A stretch of 64,000 bases of DNA from Paenibacillus_T sp033239625 (GTDB lineage Bacteria; Bacillota; Bacilli; Paenibacillales; Paenibacillaceae). Where the stretch lies: assembly GCF_033239625.1 (NCBI RefSeq), contig NZ_BTCK01000003.1, forward strand, positions 62,001-126,000, given 5' to 3'. A program made the position numbers and the translations under genes. The notes beneath the pieces are model-generated. The model was given only the letters and a program-made list of their open reading frames with translations. It ran no database searches and was not told the DNA's origin. Positions 26,816-34,807 of the stretch are shown piece by piece. Each line of letters starts with the position of its first letter. Positions within the stretch are counted from its first letter, which is position 1.

Positions 26816-27460
26816 TTATTTGCTCCTCACGTAGTTGAGGAACATCTCCTTAAGGATGAGCAGCTGCGGTCTCGATTCGAGGTCCGGTTCGAACAGCAGA
26901 ATGTTGTTCTGCAGCGACAGCTGCCGCGAGAACTGGCCGAAGGCGTTCATGATGGTCGTCAGCGTTTCCTTGATCGGAAGGTCCGGGCGAATCGAACCGT
27001 CTTCCATCCCCGATTGAACGATAGCGGCAAAATGCTGAGAAATCTGCCGATGCAGCGCCACGAACGACTCCATATCTTCAACCGGCTCTTGGGAGTGAGC
27101 GGCGTAGCTGTCGAAATCAATCATATATTTGGCGCTGGCGCGGTTATGCTCTTCGATGAGGTAGTCGAACAGCCGCTCCAGCTTGTCCAGACAGGTGCCT
27201 GGCAATGCCGCCGTCGCCATGAAGGCGTCATGAATCGGCTGCAGCAGCTTGGCCGCAACGGCAATAATGAGCTTCTCCTTCTTCGGAAAATATCGAAACA
27301 ACGTCGCGATGCCGATATTGGCCGCATCCGCGATATGCTGCATCGAGGTTTTCTCGATTCCTCTATTTATAAATTCGCGTTCGGCAGCTTCTACAATTGC
27401 AAGCTGCCGCAGTTGTTTGCCGTCGAGTCGTTCCTTCTCGTACCGTTCTTTAGCATCCAT
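26816..27460 (-). CDS. TetR-family transcriptional regulator
   Basis: 214 residues behind AAAGG. The helix-turn-helix reads EREFINRGIEKTSMQHIADAANIGIATLFRYFPKKEKLI (about 28-66). The remainder is the all-helical ligand domain with FGQFSRQLSLQNN. It is divergent from the SDR gene at 27624, and palindromes in the intergenic DNA make that gene the probable target. The inducer is unknown. Confidence 0.92.
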   Translation of the reverse strand: MDAKERYEKERLDGKQLRQLAIVEAAEREFINRGIEKTSMQHIADAANIGIATLFRYFPKKEKLIIAVAAKLLQPIHDAFMATAALPGTCLDKLERLFDYLIEEHNRASAKYMIDFDSYAAHSQEPVEDMESFVALHRQISQHFAAIVQSGMEDGSIRPDLPIKETLTTIMNAFGQFSRQLSLQNNILLFEPDLESRPQLLILKEMFLNYVRSK

Positions 27461-27563
27461 TCGTAATTACCTTTCATGGGCCAATCAGCCATTAAATATA
27501 AACGTATTATAACGATGCCAACTAGTGCTAGGCAAGGACGCATTGCGTTCTCTTCGAGGTGGT

Positions 27564-27597
27564 GATATAGTCTATATCATAGTGATATACACACTAT
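27564..27597 (+). promoter_or_regulatory. Palindromic candidate operators upstream of the SDR gene
   Basis: GATATAG-T-CTATATC (27564-27578) is a perfect palindrome, followed at once by ATAGTG (27579-27584) and CACTAT (27592-27597) arms. They lie 27 to 60 bases before the SDR start, where a repressor would block transcription. Confidence 0.5.
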
Positions 27598-27623
27598 CAT
27601 TTTGCTTCGAGGGAGAGATGATC

Positions 27624-28376
27624 ATGAGTCGTCTAGCGAATAAAGTAGCCATCATTACAGGTGCGGGAAGCGGTATGGGCCGAGAAGAAGCACTGTTGTT
27701 TGCGCGCGAAGGCGCGAAGGTGGTTGCAACTGACATCAATGAAGCAGCGGTACAAGCCGTCGTGAAGGAGATTGAAGCGGAGGGCGGTATTGCGACAGCA
27801 ATCGCGCACAACGTCGCATCGGAAGAGCAGTGGGTCAGCGTTGTCGCAGCGACGATCGAGGCATATGGCAAAGTGGATATCCTCGTCAACAACGCGGGCA
27901 TTTCGTTCGCGGTCGGCATGCTTGATACAACGGTCGAGCAGTGGGATAAAGTCATGAACATTAACCTATCCAGCGTGTTTCTTGGCATGAAGCACGTCGT
28001 TCCTCATATGCAGCAGAATAACGGCGGTTCGATTGTGAACATTTCGTCGATCGCCGGCATTACCGGCAGTCAAGGCGCTGGCGCTTATACGGCTTCGAAG
28101 GGTGCTGTCCGCATGTTGAGCAAGGCGGCCGCCGTCGATTACGGCAAGGACAACATCCGCGTCAACTCGGTACATCCGGGCTTTATCGAGACGCCGATGA
28201 GCAAGGAGTTCGTGGGCAACGAGCAGATGCTCCAATGGTTCCTGTCTCAGACCGCGCTGCCGCGTGTCGGACAAGCTGTTGAAGTGGCGAAGGCGGTCTT
28301 GTTCCTAGCGTCGGACGACGCATCGTACCTGACGGGCATCGAGCTTCCGGTAGATGGCGGGGTTACGGCGAAGTAA
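27624..28376 (+). CDS. Short-chain dehydrogenase/reductase (SDR)
   Basis: 251 residues from ATG 27624, eight bases after GAGGGAG. It is a classical SDR: cofactor loop TGAGSGMG (13-20), NNAG, catalytic Ser in NISSIAG and the YTASK motif. A C-terminal block (FLASDDASYLTGIELPVDGG) is typical of glucose/3-oxoacyl-reductase-like members. ATDI after the second strand (Asp) suggests NAD preference. It reduces or oxidises a small hydroxyl or carbonyl compound, substrate unknown. Probably controlled by the divergent TetR. Confidence 0.92.
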   Translation: MSRLANKVAIITGAGSGMGREEALLFAREGAKVVATDINEAAVQAVVKEIEAEGGIATAIAHNVASEEQWVSVVAATIEAYGKVDILVNNAGISFAVGMLDTTVEQWDKVMNINLSSVFLGMKHVVPHMQQNNGGSIVNISSIAGITGSQGAGAYTASKGAVRMLSKAAAVDYGKDNIRVNSVHPGFIETPMSKEFVGNEQMLQWFLSQTALPRVGQAVEVAKAVLFLASDDASYLTGIELPVDGGVTAK

Positions 28377-28700
28377 AGTTGATTTAATAAGGCAGTCGAG
28401 CTGCGTCGGTGGTTATGGCGAAACACGCAGCTCGCTGTGCTGTGCTAAGTGTGGTTTTGCTACGTTTATTTGGACCGAAGAGGGAATCTTACTATATAAG
28501 TGGGGCCTTACCCTGCTTAAACGGGCAGCAAGTACTTTCAGACGAATGTTATCCTGTGATAGGTGCGGGTGTACCCCGCTTATCTTGCGCTAATCGAGGT
28601 TAATCGTTCATTAAGCGTGGTTGAATACCGCTTAAATTGGGTTGTTCGCACACTGCACCTGCGGACGTTGGAAGTTGTCATATAGATGCGGTAAGTAAAA

Positions 28701-28741
28701 GGAGCTGTCTCGGGACCCGACAATCGGGGTGAGACAGCTCC
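28701..28741. terminator. Strong bidirectional hairpin
   Basis: GGAGCTGTCTC pairs perfectly with GAGACAGCTCC. TTCTTT follows on the plus strand and TTTTAC on the minus strand. Confidence 0.75.
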
Positions 28742-28941
28742 TTCTTTGCGAGTTTGTCGATCTCGAGCAGAAGCTCAAACCGGCAGAACGGGCATCCTTT
28801 CCGCTCAAGTTGGCTCCATCGTTGTCATAAACCTGCACATCATCGTAGGTATTGGGAAAAAAACGATTAGTGATAGCTGTTTGCACTCGAAAACCTACAG
28901 TAAATGCAGGCCTTCACCCTAGGTAGCGATACGAACGAGCT

Positions 28942-28964
28942 AAGCCTGCATCGATTGCAGGCTT
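28942..28964. repeat. Perfect inverted repeat
   Basis: AAGCCTGCA and TGCAGGCTT flank a TCGAT loop. TGCAGGC also occurs about 50 bases upstream. No T run. Confidence 0.55.
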
Positions 28965-29038
28965 GTGGGCGGAGGCGGATAGTGTAATCGAATATGTGCG
29001 TGCTGGAAGTCTCTTTGTACGAACGAGCAAGGCTCGGG

Positions 29039-30193
29039 TTAAGCCCCGAGCTTCAACAGCTCGGAGCTCTCCAGAAACGTGGTCGTATTGAACAGGAACA
29101 ACACCTGTTGAATCCCATTGTCCTTCATGTATTGACCGATATTACCGTTGTAATAACGCATATCGATAACATGAAGCTCTTGCACATGCGAAGTTAGAAA
29201 AGGAAGCATGCTGTGCGCATACGAGTCTTTGATGACAAGCAGCTTGTCGAGCTGGACGTCATCGGCCGGAAGCTCGGTCTTGATCGTCATAAGCGCATGA
29301 ACGCCGCCGAGAAAATACGAATACTGATCCTTCTTAGCTAAGAAGCTGCTGTCATACAGCGACTCGCTCGTCGTGCCATCATCGGCTATCGACACCGTCG
29401 TGCGCAGCGGCTTCTTCGGCGTGTACGCTTCAATCGAGTCGGGCTTCACACCGCTGAATTGGCTCCGTGTATGATAGCTGCCAAGGAACGAATCCGACAC
29501 GGTCTCGATGTTGAACGCCGACTCCGGCAGCGGCTCCCAGCCCATCTGTTTCGCATAAGCCGCATAGGCGAGATAAGCGCCATAAGTCGTCCAGTGGTGA
29601 TCGGTCCGGTAGTAGATTGGACGGTCACCGTCTGCGGCATCGCGCAGAAAATCAAACCCATTAAGAAACGCGAGCTTCCCTTGAAGCTGCTCCTTCACGA
29701 ACGCATTCACCTCTAGCTGCGAATCCGCTGACGCCAGCCAAGGCAGTCGCTCTGGATACATGCCGATCGAGGTGGGGGCGAGCATGAACGACATATTCAT
29801 CTCAGGATGCATCTCCGCCCAGCTGCGCACAGCCTCCGCATATGCCTTCGCCTTCGCAAGGTCCGGCTGTTCGAACTTCTCGAACAAATAGCCGACCTTC
29901 CCTTTATAGATGCCATTGTTCTCCTGCTGCAGCCGCAGCTGTTCGATCTCCGATTTCAACCGCACCCAACTCGTCCGCATTGGAAAATGGTCCGTCACGA
30001 ACGCCTCGGCTTCCTGCGAGAACTGCTTGTTCCATATATGGCTCCAGCTTAGCTCGGGCGGACGCTGCAGGACGCGGTTCTCCGTCTCCGAGAAGGTCTG
30101 CGTCGGCAGCGCGAGGAACAGCACCGCCGCTACAAGCAGGGCGGAGACGAAGCCGCCGACAAGCATGCGGTCGGAACGTTGATCCTTATTCAT
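29039..30193 (-). CDS. DHHW-family (AlgX/AlgJ-like) exported protein
   Basis: 384 residues from ATG 30193. An N-terminal signal-anchor (MLVGGFVSALLVAAVLFLAL) precedes the extracytoplasmic domain. The DHHW motif (YYRTDHHWTTYGAY) and FSETENRVLQRPPELSW near the start are diagnostic. A late Asp/Ser segment (LLVIKDSYAHSMLPFL) belongs to the SGNH-like fold shared with AlgX and AlgJ, which help O-acetylate alginate outside the membrane. It is the last gene of a three-gene operon after an MBOAT enzyme and a DUF4358 lipoprotein, so it probably completes transfer of an acyl group to a surface polymer. Confidence 0.92.
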   Translation of the reverse strand: MNKDQRSDRMLVGGFVSALLVAAVLFLALPTQTFSETENRVLQRPPELSWSHIWNKQFSQEAEAFVTDHFPMRTSWVRLKSEIEQLRLQQENNGIYKGKVGYLFEKFEQPDLAKAKAYAEAVRSWAEMHPEMNMSFMLAPTSIGMYPERLPWLASADSQLEVNAFVKEQLQGKLAFLNGFDFLRDAADGDRPIYYRTDHHWTTYGAYLAYAAYAKQMGWEPLPESAFNIETVSDSFLGSYHTRSQFSGVKPDSIEAYTPKKPLRTTVSIADDGTTSESLYDSSFLAKKDQYSYFLGGVHALMTIKTELPADDVQLDKLLVIKDSYAHSMLPFLTSHVQELHVIDMRYYNGNIGQYMKDNGIQQVLFLFNTTTFLESSELLKLGA

Positions 30194-30226
30194 AGATGAC
30201 AACACCTTCCCTTCTTCTCTGAGACG

Positions 30227-31603
30227 TTAGAACCTGAAGTACAAGAACGGATTGAATGTCGCATCGACCAGGTAAGCGACCGATAAGACGAACAGTACGA
30301 AGCAGCAGATCAGCTGAACGGGGCCGCGTCGCGGCAGCTTCAACAACGGTGTCGAGGCGATGACGAGCACCGCCAGTAGAATCACATTCGTATAAAGCAG
30401 ATAGCCGGTGTTTCGATCCCACAGCGGGCTGCCGTTTCCGCCGAACATGGCGAGAAGGAATTCGCCGAGCTGCCCCAGCTGCTCGAAGGCGAACAGCACC
30501 CAGCCGATCAGAATGAGCAGCAGCGCATAGCCGTGCCGAATCCAGCGGGGGCTGCGTTCGAGCAGGCGGAGCAGCCACATTTTCTCAAACACAAGAATGA
30601 CCCCGAAGTAAAGTCCCCACAACATGAAGTTCCAGCTTGCCCCATGCCAGAAGCCGGTCAACACCCAGACGATGAGGATGTTGCGCAGCTGCAGTCGTAT
30701 GCCTCGGCGATTGCCGCCCAGCGGGATGTACACATAATCGCGGAACCAGCTGCCGAGCGAGATATGCCAGCGCCGCCAGAAGTCCGTAATGCTCTGCGCG
30801 GTATAAGGCTTGTTGAAGTTCTCGTTGAAGCGGAAGCCGAACATATGGCCAAGTCCGATCGCCATATCCGAGTAACCGCTGAAGTCGAAGTAAATCTGGA
30901 AAGCGAATGCAATAATGCCGAGCCACGCAGTCGTCGCTGGCATCTCGTCGATGTTCGAACCGGACACCGTATGCCACAGCAGACCGATGTTGTTAGCCAG
31001 CAGCACTTTCTTCGCGAGACCGATGATGAATCGGCGCACGCCTTCCGCGAACAGCTCAATCGTGACGACGCGATGCTTCAGCTGCTCCGCAATGACGGAG
31101 TACTGCACGATCGGTCCGGCCACGAGCTGCGGGAACAGCGCGACGAATGTGCCGAAGTCGATCCAGTTGCGCTGCGCCTGCACTTTGCCGCGATACACGT
31201 CGATGATGTAGGACATCGATTGAAATGTGTAGAACGAGATGCCGATCGGCAGCGCTAAGTCCGTTAGCGGGATGCTTGTACCAAGCGACGCGTTGACATT
31301 CGAGATCAGGAAGTCCGCGTATTTGAAGTAGGATAATAGCGCCAGGTTGACGACGATGGAGGCAGCAACGATCGCTGTGCGCTGCCCTGGAGACAACTTC
31401 GGCCTGCTGAGGAGCAGGCCGAAGCTGTAGTCCGTCACGGTGGACAGCAGCATGATGACGATGTAGACCGGCTCGCCCCATGCGTAGAAGACGAGGCTGG
31501 TCAAGAATAGGATCAGATTCCGAATCCGCCGCGGAGATACGTAGTAGAGTACAAGCACGGCGGGCAGGAACAAGAACAGGAATAGCAGGCTGCTGAACAC
31601 CAT
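30227..31603 (-). CDS. MBOAT-family membrane O-acyltransferase (AlgI-like)
   Basis: 458 residues with about eleven membrane segments. The N-terminus MVFSSLLFLFLFLPAVLVLYY and the blocks DFWRRWHISLGSWFRDYVYIPLGGNRRG and GFWHGASWNFMLWGLYFG are the AlgI/DltB/PatA signatures; the second His (in FWHG) is the catalytic residue. The family moves acyl groups, usually acetyl, from the cytoplasmic to the outer face for attachment to exopolysaccharide or wall polymers. The upstream DUF4358 gene ends six bases before its start and the DHHW gene begins 33 bases after its stop. Confidence 0.94.
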   Translation of the reverse strand: MVFSSLLFLFLFLPAVLVLYYVSPRRIRNLILFLTSLVFYAWGEPVYIVIMLLSTVTDYSFGLLLSRPKLSPGQRTAIVAASIVVNLALLSYFKYADFLISNVNASLGTSIPLTDLALPIGISFYTFQSMSYIIDVYRGKVQAQRNWIDFGTFVALFPQLVAGPIVQYSVIAEQLKHRVVTIELFAEGVRRFIIGLAKKVLLANNIGLLWHTVSGSNIDEMPATTAWLGIIAFAFQIYFDFSGYSDMAIGLGHMFGFRFNENFNKPYTAQSITDFWRRWHISLGSWFRDYVYIPLGGNRRGIRLQLRNILIVWVLTGFWHGASWNFMLWGLYFGVILVFEKMWLLRLLERSPRWIRHGYALLLILIGWVLFAFEQLGQLGEFLLAMFGGNGSPLWDRNTGYLLYTNVILLAVLVIASTPLLKLPRRGPVQLICCFVLFVLSVAYLVDATFNPFLYFRF

Positions 31604-31609
31604 AGGCGG

Positions 31610-32179
31610 TTACTTCGCTGCGAAGTAGGTATCGAACTGTTTCGTCAGCTTGTCGACGGCATCGGCATCGGAGATGGCGAACAGAATGTAATTGCCTTTG
31701 GTCACGAGCTTATAGTTCTTGGCGTTGTCGTATTGGTCGGGAAGGTACGTCTCGAATGTCTTCTGCACATCTGCTGCGCGTTGCTTGATCGCATCTTCGA
31801 CGGTTTGGACGTCTTTCGCGTCTTTCACTTTCACGATCGCGATCTCATTCGTCTTCACGTTCATGAGCGGAATCTTCACGACATAGGAATCGAGCAGGGC
31901 AGGATCAAGATGATAGAGCGTCTTGATGTCGGCTTCCGTCAGATCCACCAGCGGTGGCTGTTCGGCCTGTTTGAGCAGGTCTTCGGACATCTCGGCGACG
32001 GTCATCGAAGGCTCTGGCGCAGTGGCTGTGCCAATATCGGTGTTCGTATTGGAGCCAGCTTCCGTAGAAGTGTCTGGCTTAGAGGACGTATCGACTTTGG
32101 AATCGGAGCCCGAATTGCATGCGGACAACATGAGTCCGACGAGGGCGACGCTAATAAGAGTTGCGATATGTTTTTTCAT
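31610..32179 (-). CDS. DUF4358 lipoprotein of the O-acylation operon
   Basis: 189 residues. A lipoprotein signal ends in LMLSA with Cys21, then a Ser/Thr/Asp-rich linker to about residue 60. The folded part (about 60-189) has the DUF4358 pattern, with LVDLTEADIKTLYHLDPALLDSYVVKIPLMNVKTNEIAIVKVKD. It is the first gene of the operon with MBOAT and DHHW. DUF4358 is often found beside these two families and is likely an accessory factor on the outer membrane face, exact role unknown. Confidence 0.9.
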   Translation of the reverse strand: MKKHIATLISVALVGLMLSACNSGSDSKVDTSSKPDTSTEAGSNTNTDIGTATAPEPSMTVAEMSEDLLKQAEQPPLVDLTEADIKTLYHLDPALLDSYVVKIPLMNVKTNEIAIVKVKDAKDVQTVEDAIKQRAADVQKTFETYLPDQYDNAKNYKLVTKGNYILFAISDADAVDKLTKQFDTYFAAK

Positions 32180-32336
32180 GATGGGAGTTCTCCTTTGTCG
32201 AACAAGTTTTGTATTGCTGCACGGCTGCCGTTGCCATTAGTAACGACCGGCAGATAGAGAATGTTGCATGTAAAAAATGTAATCGGGCAGTAGAAGGAAC
32301 GCTTGATCGAATACGAGTCGGTTTTAAATAGGATGA

Positions 32337-32375
32337 GAAAAAGCCCGTTGCCTGGTAACTCAAGCAGCGGGCTTA
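32337..32375 (-). terminator. Terminator of the small membrane protein gene
   Basis: On the minus strand AAGCCCGCTGC pairs with the downstream GCAACGGGCTT and is followed by TTTTTC. It lies 50 bases after the stop of the 32423-32638 gene, supporting that gene as real. Confidence 0.82.
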
Positions 32376-32422
32376 TTACGTTATTCTGCCAAGCTTGCAC
32401 CTAGTGTTTTGTCGAGGTAAGC

Positions 32423-32638
32423 TTAAAAGGTATGATGTTCCTTCTGCTTCTTTCCTTTGTCTATCCGTTTCAACCTGGGAAATGCAAAGAGCGAAGTCAT
32501 CCCTCCCCATTCATAACTTTCCGTTAATCCGTACATCTCGACACAGCTATATACGACTAAAAAGGGTAAGAGACCAATCGCAACAATGGCAATCACAAAA
32601 CCAATGGAAATGGATTTCACAACGTTACCTAATTGCAT
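32423..32638 (-). CDS. Small membrane protein, probable MarR target
   Basis: 71 residues starting at the second of two close ATGs (32638), nine bases after GGAG. One long or two short membrane segments (VVKSISIGFVIAIVAIGLLPFLVVYSCVEMYGL) precede a cytoplasmic tail rich in Lys (RLKRIDKGKKQKEHH). No family is recognised. Reality is supported by the ribosome site, the terminator and a perfect operator-like palindrome shared with the divergent MarR gene. Confidence 0.6.
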   Translation of the reverse strand: MQLGNVVKSISIGFVIAIVAIGLLPFLVVYSCVEMYGLTESYEWGGMTSLFAFPRLKRIDKGKKQKEHHTF

Positions 32639-32662
32639 GATGATCATCTCCAAATCGAAATG

Positions 32663-32691
32663 ATATTTATATCGTGTTGCGATATAAATAT
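32663..32691. promoter_or_regulatory. Perfect 12-bp inverted repeat between small membrane protein and MarR genes
   Basis: ATATTTATATCG and CGATATAAATAT flank a TGTTG centre. It sits 25 bases before one start and 19 bases before the other, so one bound MarR dimer could block both genes. Confidence 0.7.
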
Positions 32692-32709
32692 GCGGAGGGG
32701 TAGGCTTAG

Positions 32710-33123
32710 ATGCCAAATGAAGATTTATCGAAAGCCTTATATGAACAACTGGCGGATTTTCGATATAAGATGCGTCTGTTTCTTCGCTTCAGTGAAAGTG
32801 CTGCCAGGGAAGTGGGTCTAACCCCTCAACAACACCAATTGATTCTGGCCGTCCAAGGGTATCCAGGTCGAGATTATGCAACTATCTCGGAGGTGGCCGA
32901 GAAGCTGCAGATCACGCACCATGCGTGCGTTGGCTTAGTCACTCGCTGCGAGAAGTCCGAGCTGGTCAAACGGCGTCCTAATCCAGATGATGCACGAAGC
33001 GTACATATCGCATTAACGGATAAAGGAATCGAGATCCTGGGACGGTTATCGACCGTACATCTAAAACAGCTTCAAGATCTCAAGCTTGATTTAATCTCGT
33101 TTGAAGATAGCCAAGGAAAGTAG
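32710..33123 (+). CDS. MarR-family transcriptional regulator
   Basis: 137 residues behind GGAGGGG. The winged helix reads DYATISEVAEKLQITHHACVGLVTRCEKSELVKRRPNPDDARSVHIALTDKG (about 55-105). The helical dimer region lies at both ends. No cysteine stands at the OhrR position, although a Cys is present in the recognition region (HHACVGL). It most likely represses itself and the divergent small membrane protein through the 32663-32691 palindrome. Confidence 0.92.
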   Translation: MPNEDLSKALYEQLADFRYKMRLFLRFSESAAREVGLTPQQHQLILAVQGYPGRDYATISEVAEKLQITHHACVGLVTRCEKSELVKRRPNPDDARSVHIALTDKGIEILGRLSTVHLKQLQDLKLDLISFEDSQGK

Positions 33124-33143
33124 AAGGGATTAGCCTAGCATAC

Positions 33144-33166
33144 TTGAACTTGAACGATCGTTCCAA
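33144..33166 (+). promoter_or_regulatory. Promoter with overlapping TetR operator
   Basis: TTGAAC (33150-33155), a 17-base gap and TATACT (33173-33178) make a good sigma-A promoter. The palindrome TTGAACGATCGTTCCAA (33150-33166, with the perfect core GAACGATCGTTC) covers its -35 box and spacer, so the TetR at 33202 should repress itself. Confidence 0.7.
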
Positions 33167-33201
33167 ATTGGATATACTGGAAACAAAAGGGGGAAACGCG
33201 T

Positions 33202-33780
33202 ATGGTGCGTGCCAAGGCATTCGATCCGGCGGCGGCGCTGAACAAGGCCATGCACGTGTTCTGGAAGCATGGATATGAGAAAACCTCGGTCGGCGATCTG
33301 CTGGATGCGCTCGGCATTAATCGGGGCAGCCTGTACGATACGTTCGGCGATAAGCACACCTTGTTCCTTGCCTGTCTGAATCGTTATTCAGAAGCTTATA
33401 TGTCCCGCGTTTTCGGGGCTTTGTCGCAGCCGACGCCGGTCGTTCCGACGCTTACGCAGCTGTTCCGCAACGTGAAGGATCTCGTTCATGAGGATCAAGA
33501 GAGCTGGGGCTGCCTGATGGTGAACACCGCCAATGAACTCGGCATACACGATGCGGCGGTGAACGAATTGGTCACGAACAATTTCTTGCAGCTGGAGCAG
33601 GCGTTCGCCGGATTTCTGGAAGCGGGCAAAGCCCGTGGAGAGGTGCGAGCGGAGACGGATACGGCTGCTTGCGCTAGGTATCTAGTCAGCTCGTTCGCCG
33701 GCATTGCAACGATGGCCAAGACGGATTTGCCCGCGTCATTCATCTATGATGCCGTGGATGTTACGCTCCGAGGGATCTAA
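33202..33780 (+). CDS. TetR-family regulator of the adjacent SDR
   Basis: 192 residues; GGGGGAAACGCGT precedes the ATG. The helix-turn-helix block KAMHVFWKHGYEKTSVGDLLDALGINRGSLYDTFGDKHTLF is typical of the AcuR/NemR-like branch of TetR, and the C-terminal domain carries WGCLMVNTANELG. Its operator occurs both at its own promoter (33150) and in reverse orientation just before the SDR at 33863. So it very likely controls both. Members of this branch often sense reactive or electrophilic compounds; here the ligand is unknown. Confidence 0.93.
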   Translation: MVRAKAFDPAAALNKAMHVFWKHGYEKTSVGDLLDALGINRGSLYDTFGDKHTLFLACLNRYSEAYMSRVFGALSQPTPVVPTLTQLFRNVKDLVHEDQESWGCLMVNTANELGIHDAAVNELVTNNFLQLEQAFAGFLEAGKARGEVRAETDTAACARYLVSSFAGIATMAKTDLPASFIYDAVDVTLRGI

Positions 33781-33785
33781 GAGAA

Positions 33786-33810
33786 CGCCTGTCGCATAGG
33801 AGGACAGGCG
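33786..33810 (+). terminator. Short hairpin after the TetR gene
   Basis: CGCCTGTC pairs with GACAGGCG around a nine-base loop, with only a weak T tail. Confidence 0.5.
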
Positions 33811-33825
33811 ACTCTTGCGACCATA

Positions 33826-33842
33826 TTGGAATGATCGTTCAA
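33826..33842 (+). promoter_or_regulatory. Second TetR operator, upstream of the SDR
   Basis: TTGGAATGATCGTTCAA is the reverse complement of the 33150-33166 operator with one change, located 20 bases before the SDR start. Confidence 0.7.
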
Positions 33843-33862
33843 ATATGAGAGGGGATTGATCG

Positions 33863-34726
33863 ATGATGAGTGAAACGCTTGACACACGTCGCCCGCTGGC
33901 GGTTATTACGGCATCCTATTCGGGGCTTGGGAAGGTGCTCTGCAAACGGTTGGCTGAGGCGGGATACGACCTGGTCTTCATCAATCGGGAACACAGCCGA
34001 ATGAACCAGCAGCTGCAAGATCTGCGAGCAACGAATCCGCTCCTCACGGTTCAAGGAATCGTCGCGGACTTGTCGAACCATGGGGCTATACGCCGAGCAG
34101 CGGAGCAGGTGACGGAGGCGCATACGCGTATCGATCTGTTGATTCATAATGCAGGCGCGCTGGTTGATCGGTTGACTCTCTCTCCGCAAGGTCACGACGT
34201 TCATTATGAAGTGAATACCGCTGCACCTTTCCTGCTGACCGAGCTGCTCCGAACACAGCTGGCAGCAGCGGGGAATGCGGTCGTCGTGACTGTCGGATCC
34301 AGTGCGATGAAGATGGCGCGCAAGCTGGACCTGACGGAACTTCGCAAACCGAAACGATTCAAGAAATTCGCACCCTATGTGCAGTCGAAGCTTGCGGCAG
34401 CCGCTGCATTCCAAGCCCTAGCCGCCGAGTATGCGAACGACGGGATTGCACTGCGTGTCGTCGATCCCGGTCCTGCCCGAACCTCCATGTCTCAGAGCGC
34501 AGCGCTTCCGGGGTGGTTTCGCTTGTTCCGCCGCTTCTTCGGCACCCCTGAAGCGGGAGCCGCTCGTATCTACGAGGCTGCAACTTCTTCGCGGTTCACG
34601 GATGCGCCGAGCATCTATATCGAGCGGGGCAGACCGGCACGGCTGCCGGCCGCGGCGCTAAAGCTTGAGACGCAGCAAGCGCTGCTAGCGATGCTGCGGC
34701 AGACAGTGGAGGGGACGAAGGCGTAG
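33863..34726 (+). CDS. Short-chain dehydrogenase/reductase
   Basis: 287 residues (ATG 33863 or 33866). The cofactor loop is TASYSGLG, with HNAG in place of NNAG. VGSSAMK supplies the catalytic Ser and YVQSK the Tyr and Lys. NREHSR after the second strand suggests NADPH use. It resembles the long SDRs related to retinol dehydrogenases and light-dependent reductases. Likely TetR-controlled through the operator at 33826. Substrate unknown. Confidence 0.9.
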   Translation: MMSETLDTRRPLAVITASYSGLGKVLCKRLAEAGYDLVFINREHSRMNQQLQDLRATNPLLTVQGIVADLSNHGAIRRAAEQVTEAHTRIDLLIHNAGALVDRLTLSPQGHDVHYEVNTAAPFLLTELLRTQLAAAGNAVVVTVGSSAMKMARKLDLTELRKPKRFKKFAPYVQSKLAAAAAFQALAAEYANDGIALRVVDPGPARTSMSQSAALPGWFRLFRRFFGTPEAGAARIYEAATSSRFTDAPSIYIERGRPARLPAAALKLETQQALLAMLRQTVEGTKA

Positions 34727-34737
34727 GCTGAGGGTAA

Positions 34738-34790
34738 GAAAAAGCTGTCCCGCAAAGTCGATGGAGCATGACTTTGCGGGACAGCTTTGC
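34738..34790. terminator. Very strong bidirectional terminator
   Basis: A perfect 19-bp stem (34741-34759 with 34770-34788; arms start AAAGCTGTCCCG) with a ten-base loop lies between convergent genes. A-rich and T-rich flanks let it work on both strands. Confidence 0.92.
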
Positions 34791-34807
34791 GATAAACGCG
34801 AATTGAA

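Larger units (their letters stand above)
28377..29038. other. 660-bp intergenic region with hairpins and decayed sequence
   Basis: No convincing gene is visible. It holds several inverted repeats: CGAGCTGCGT with ACGCAGCTCG soon after the SDR stop, TTAAGCG with CGCTTAA near 28610-28635, the strong hairpin at 28701-28741 and the one at 28942-28964. On the minus strand a short frame near 28780-28700 reads GCPFCRFELLLEIDKLAKKELS, with a CPFC motif but no start codon, so it may be a gene fragment. Repeated GCTTAA/GCTTAT words suggest intergenic repeat DNA. Confidence 0.5.

Noticed and set aside
19739..29000. Many other antisense frames of 60 to 140 codons
   Set aside because: They lie wholly within well-supported genes, lack ribosome sites and show no family motifs.
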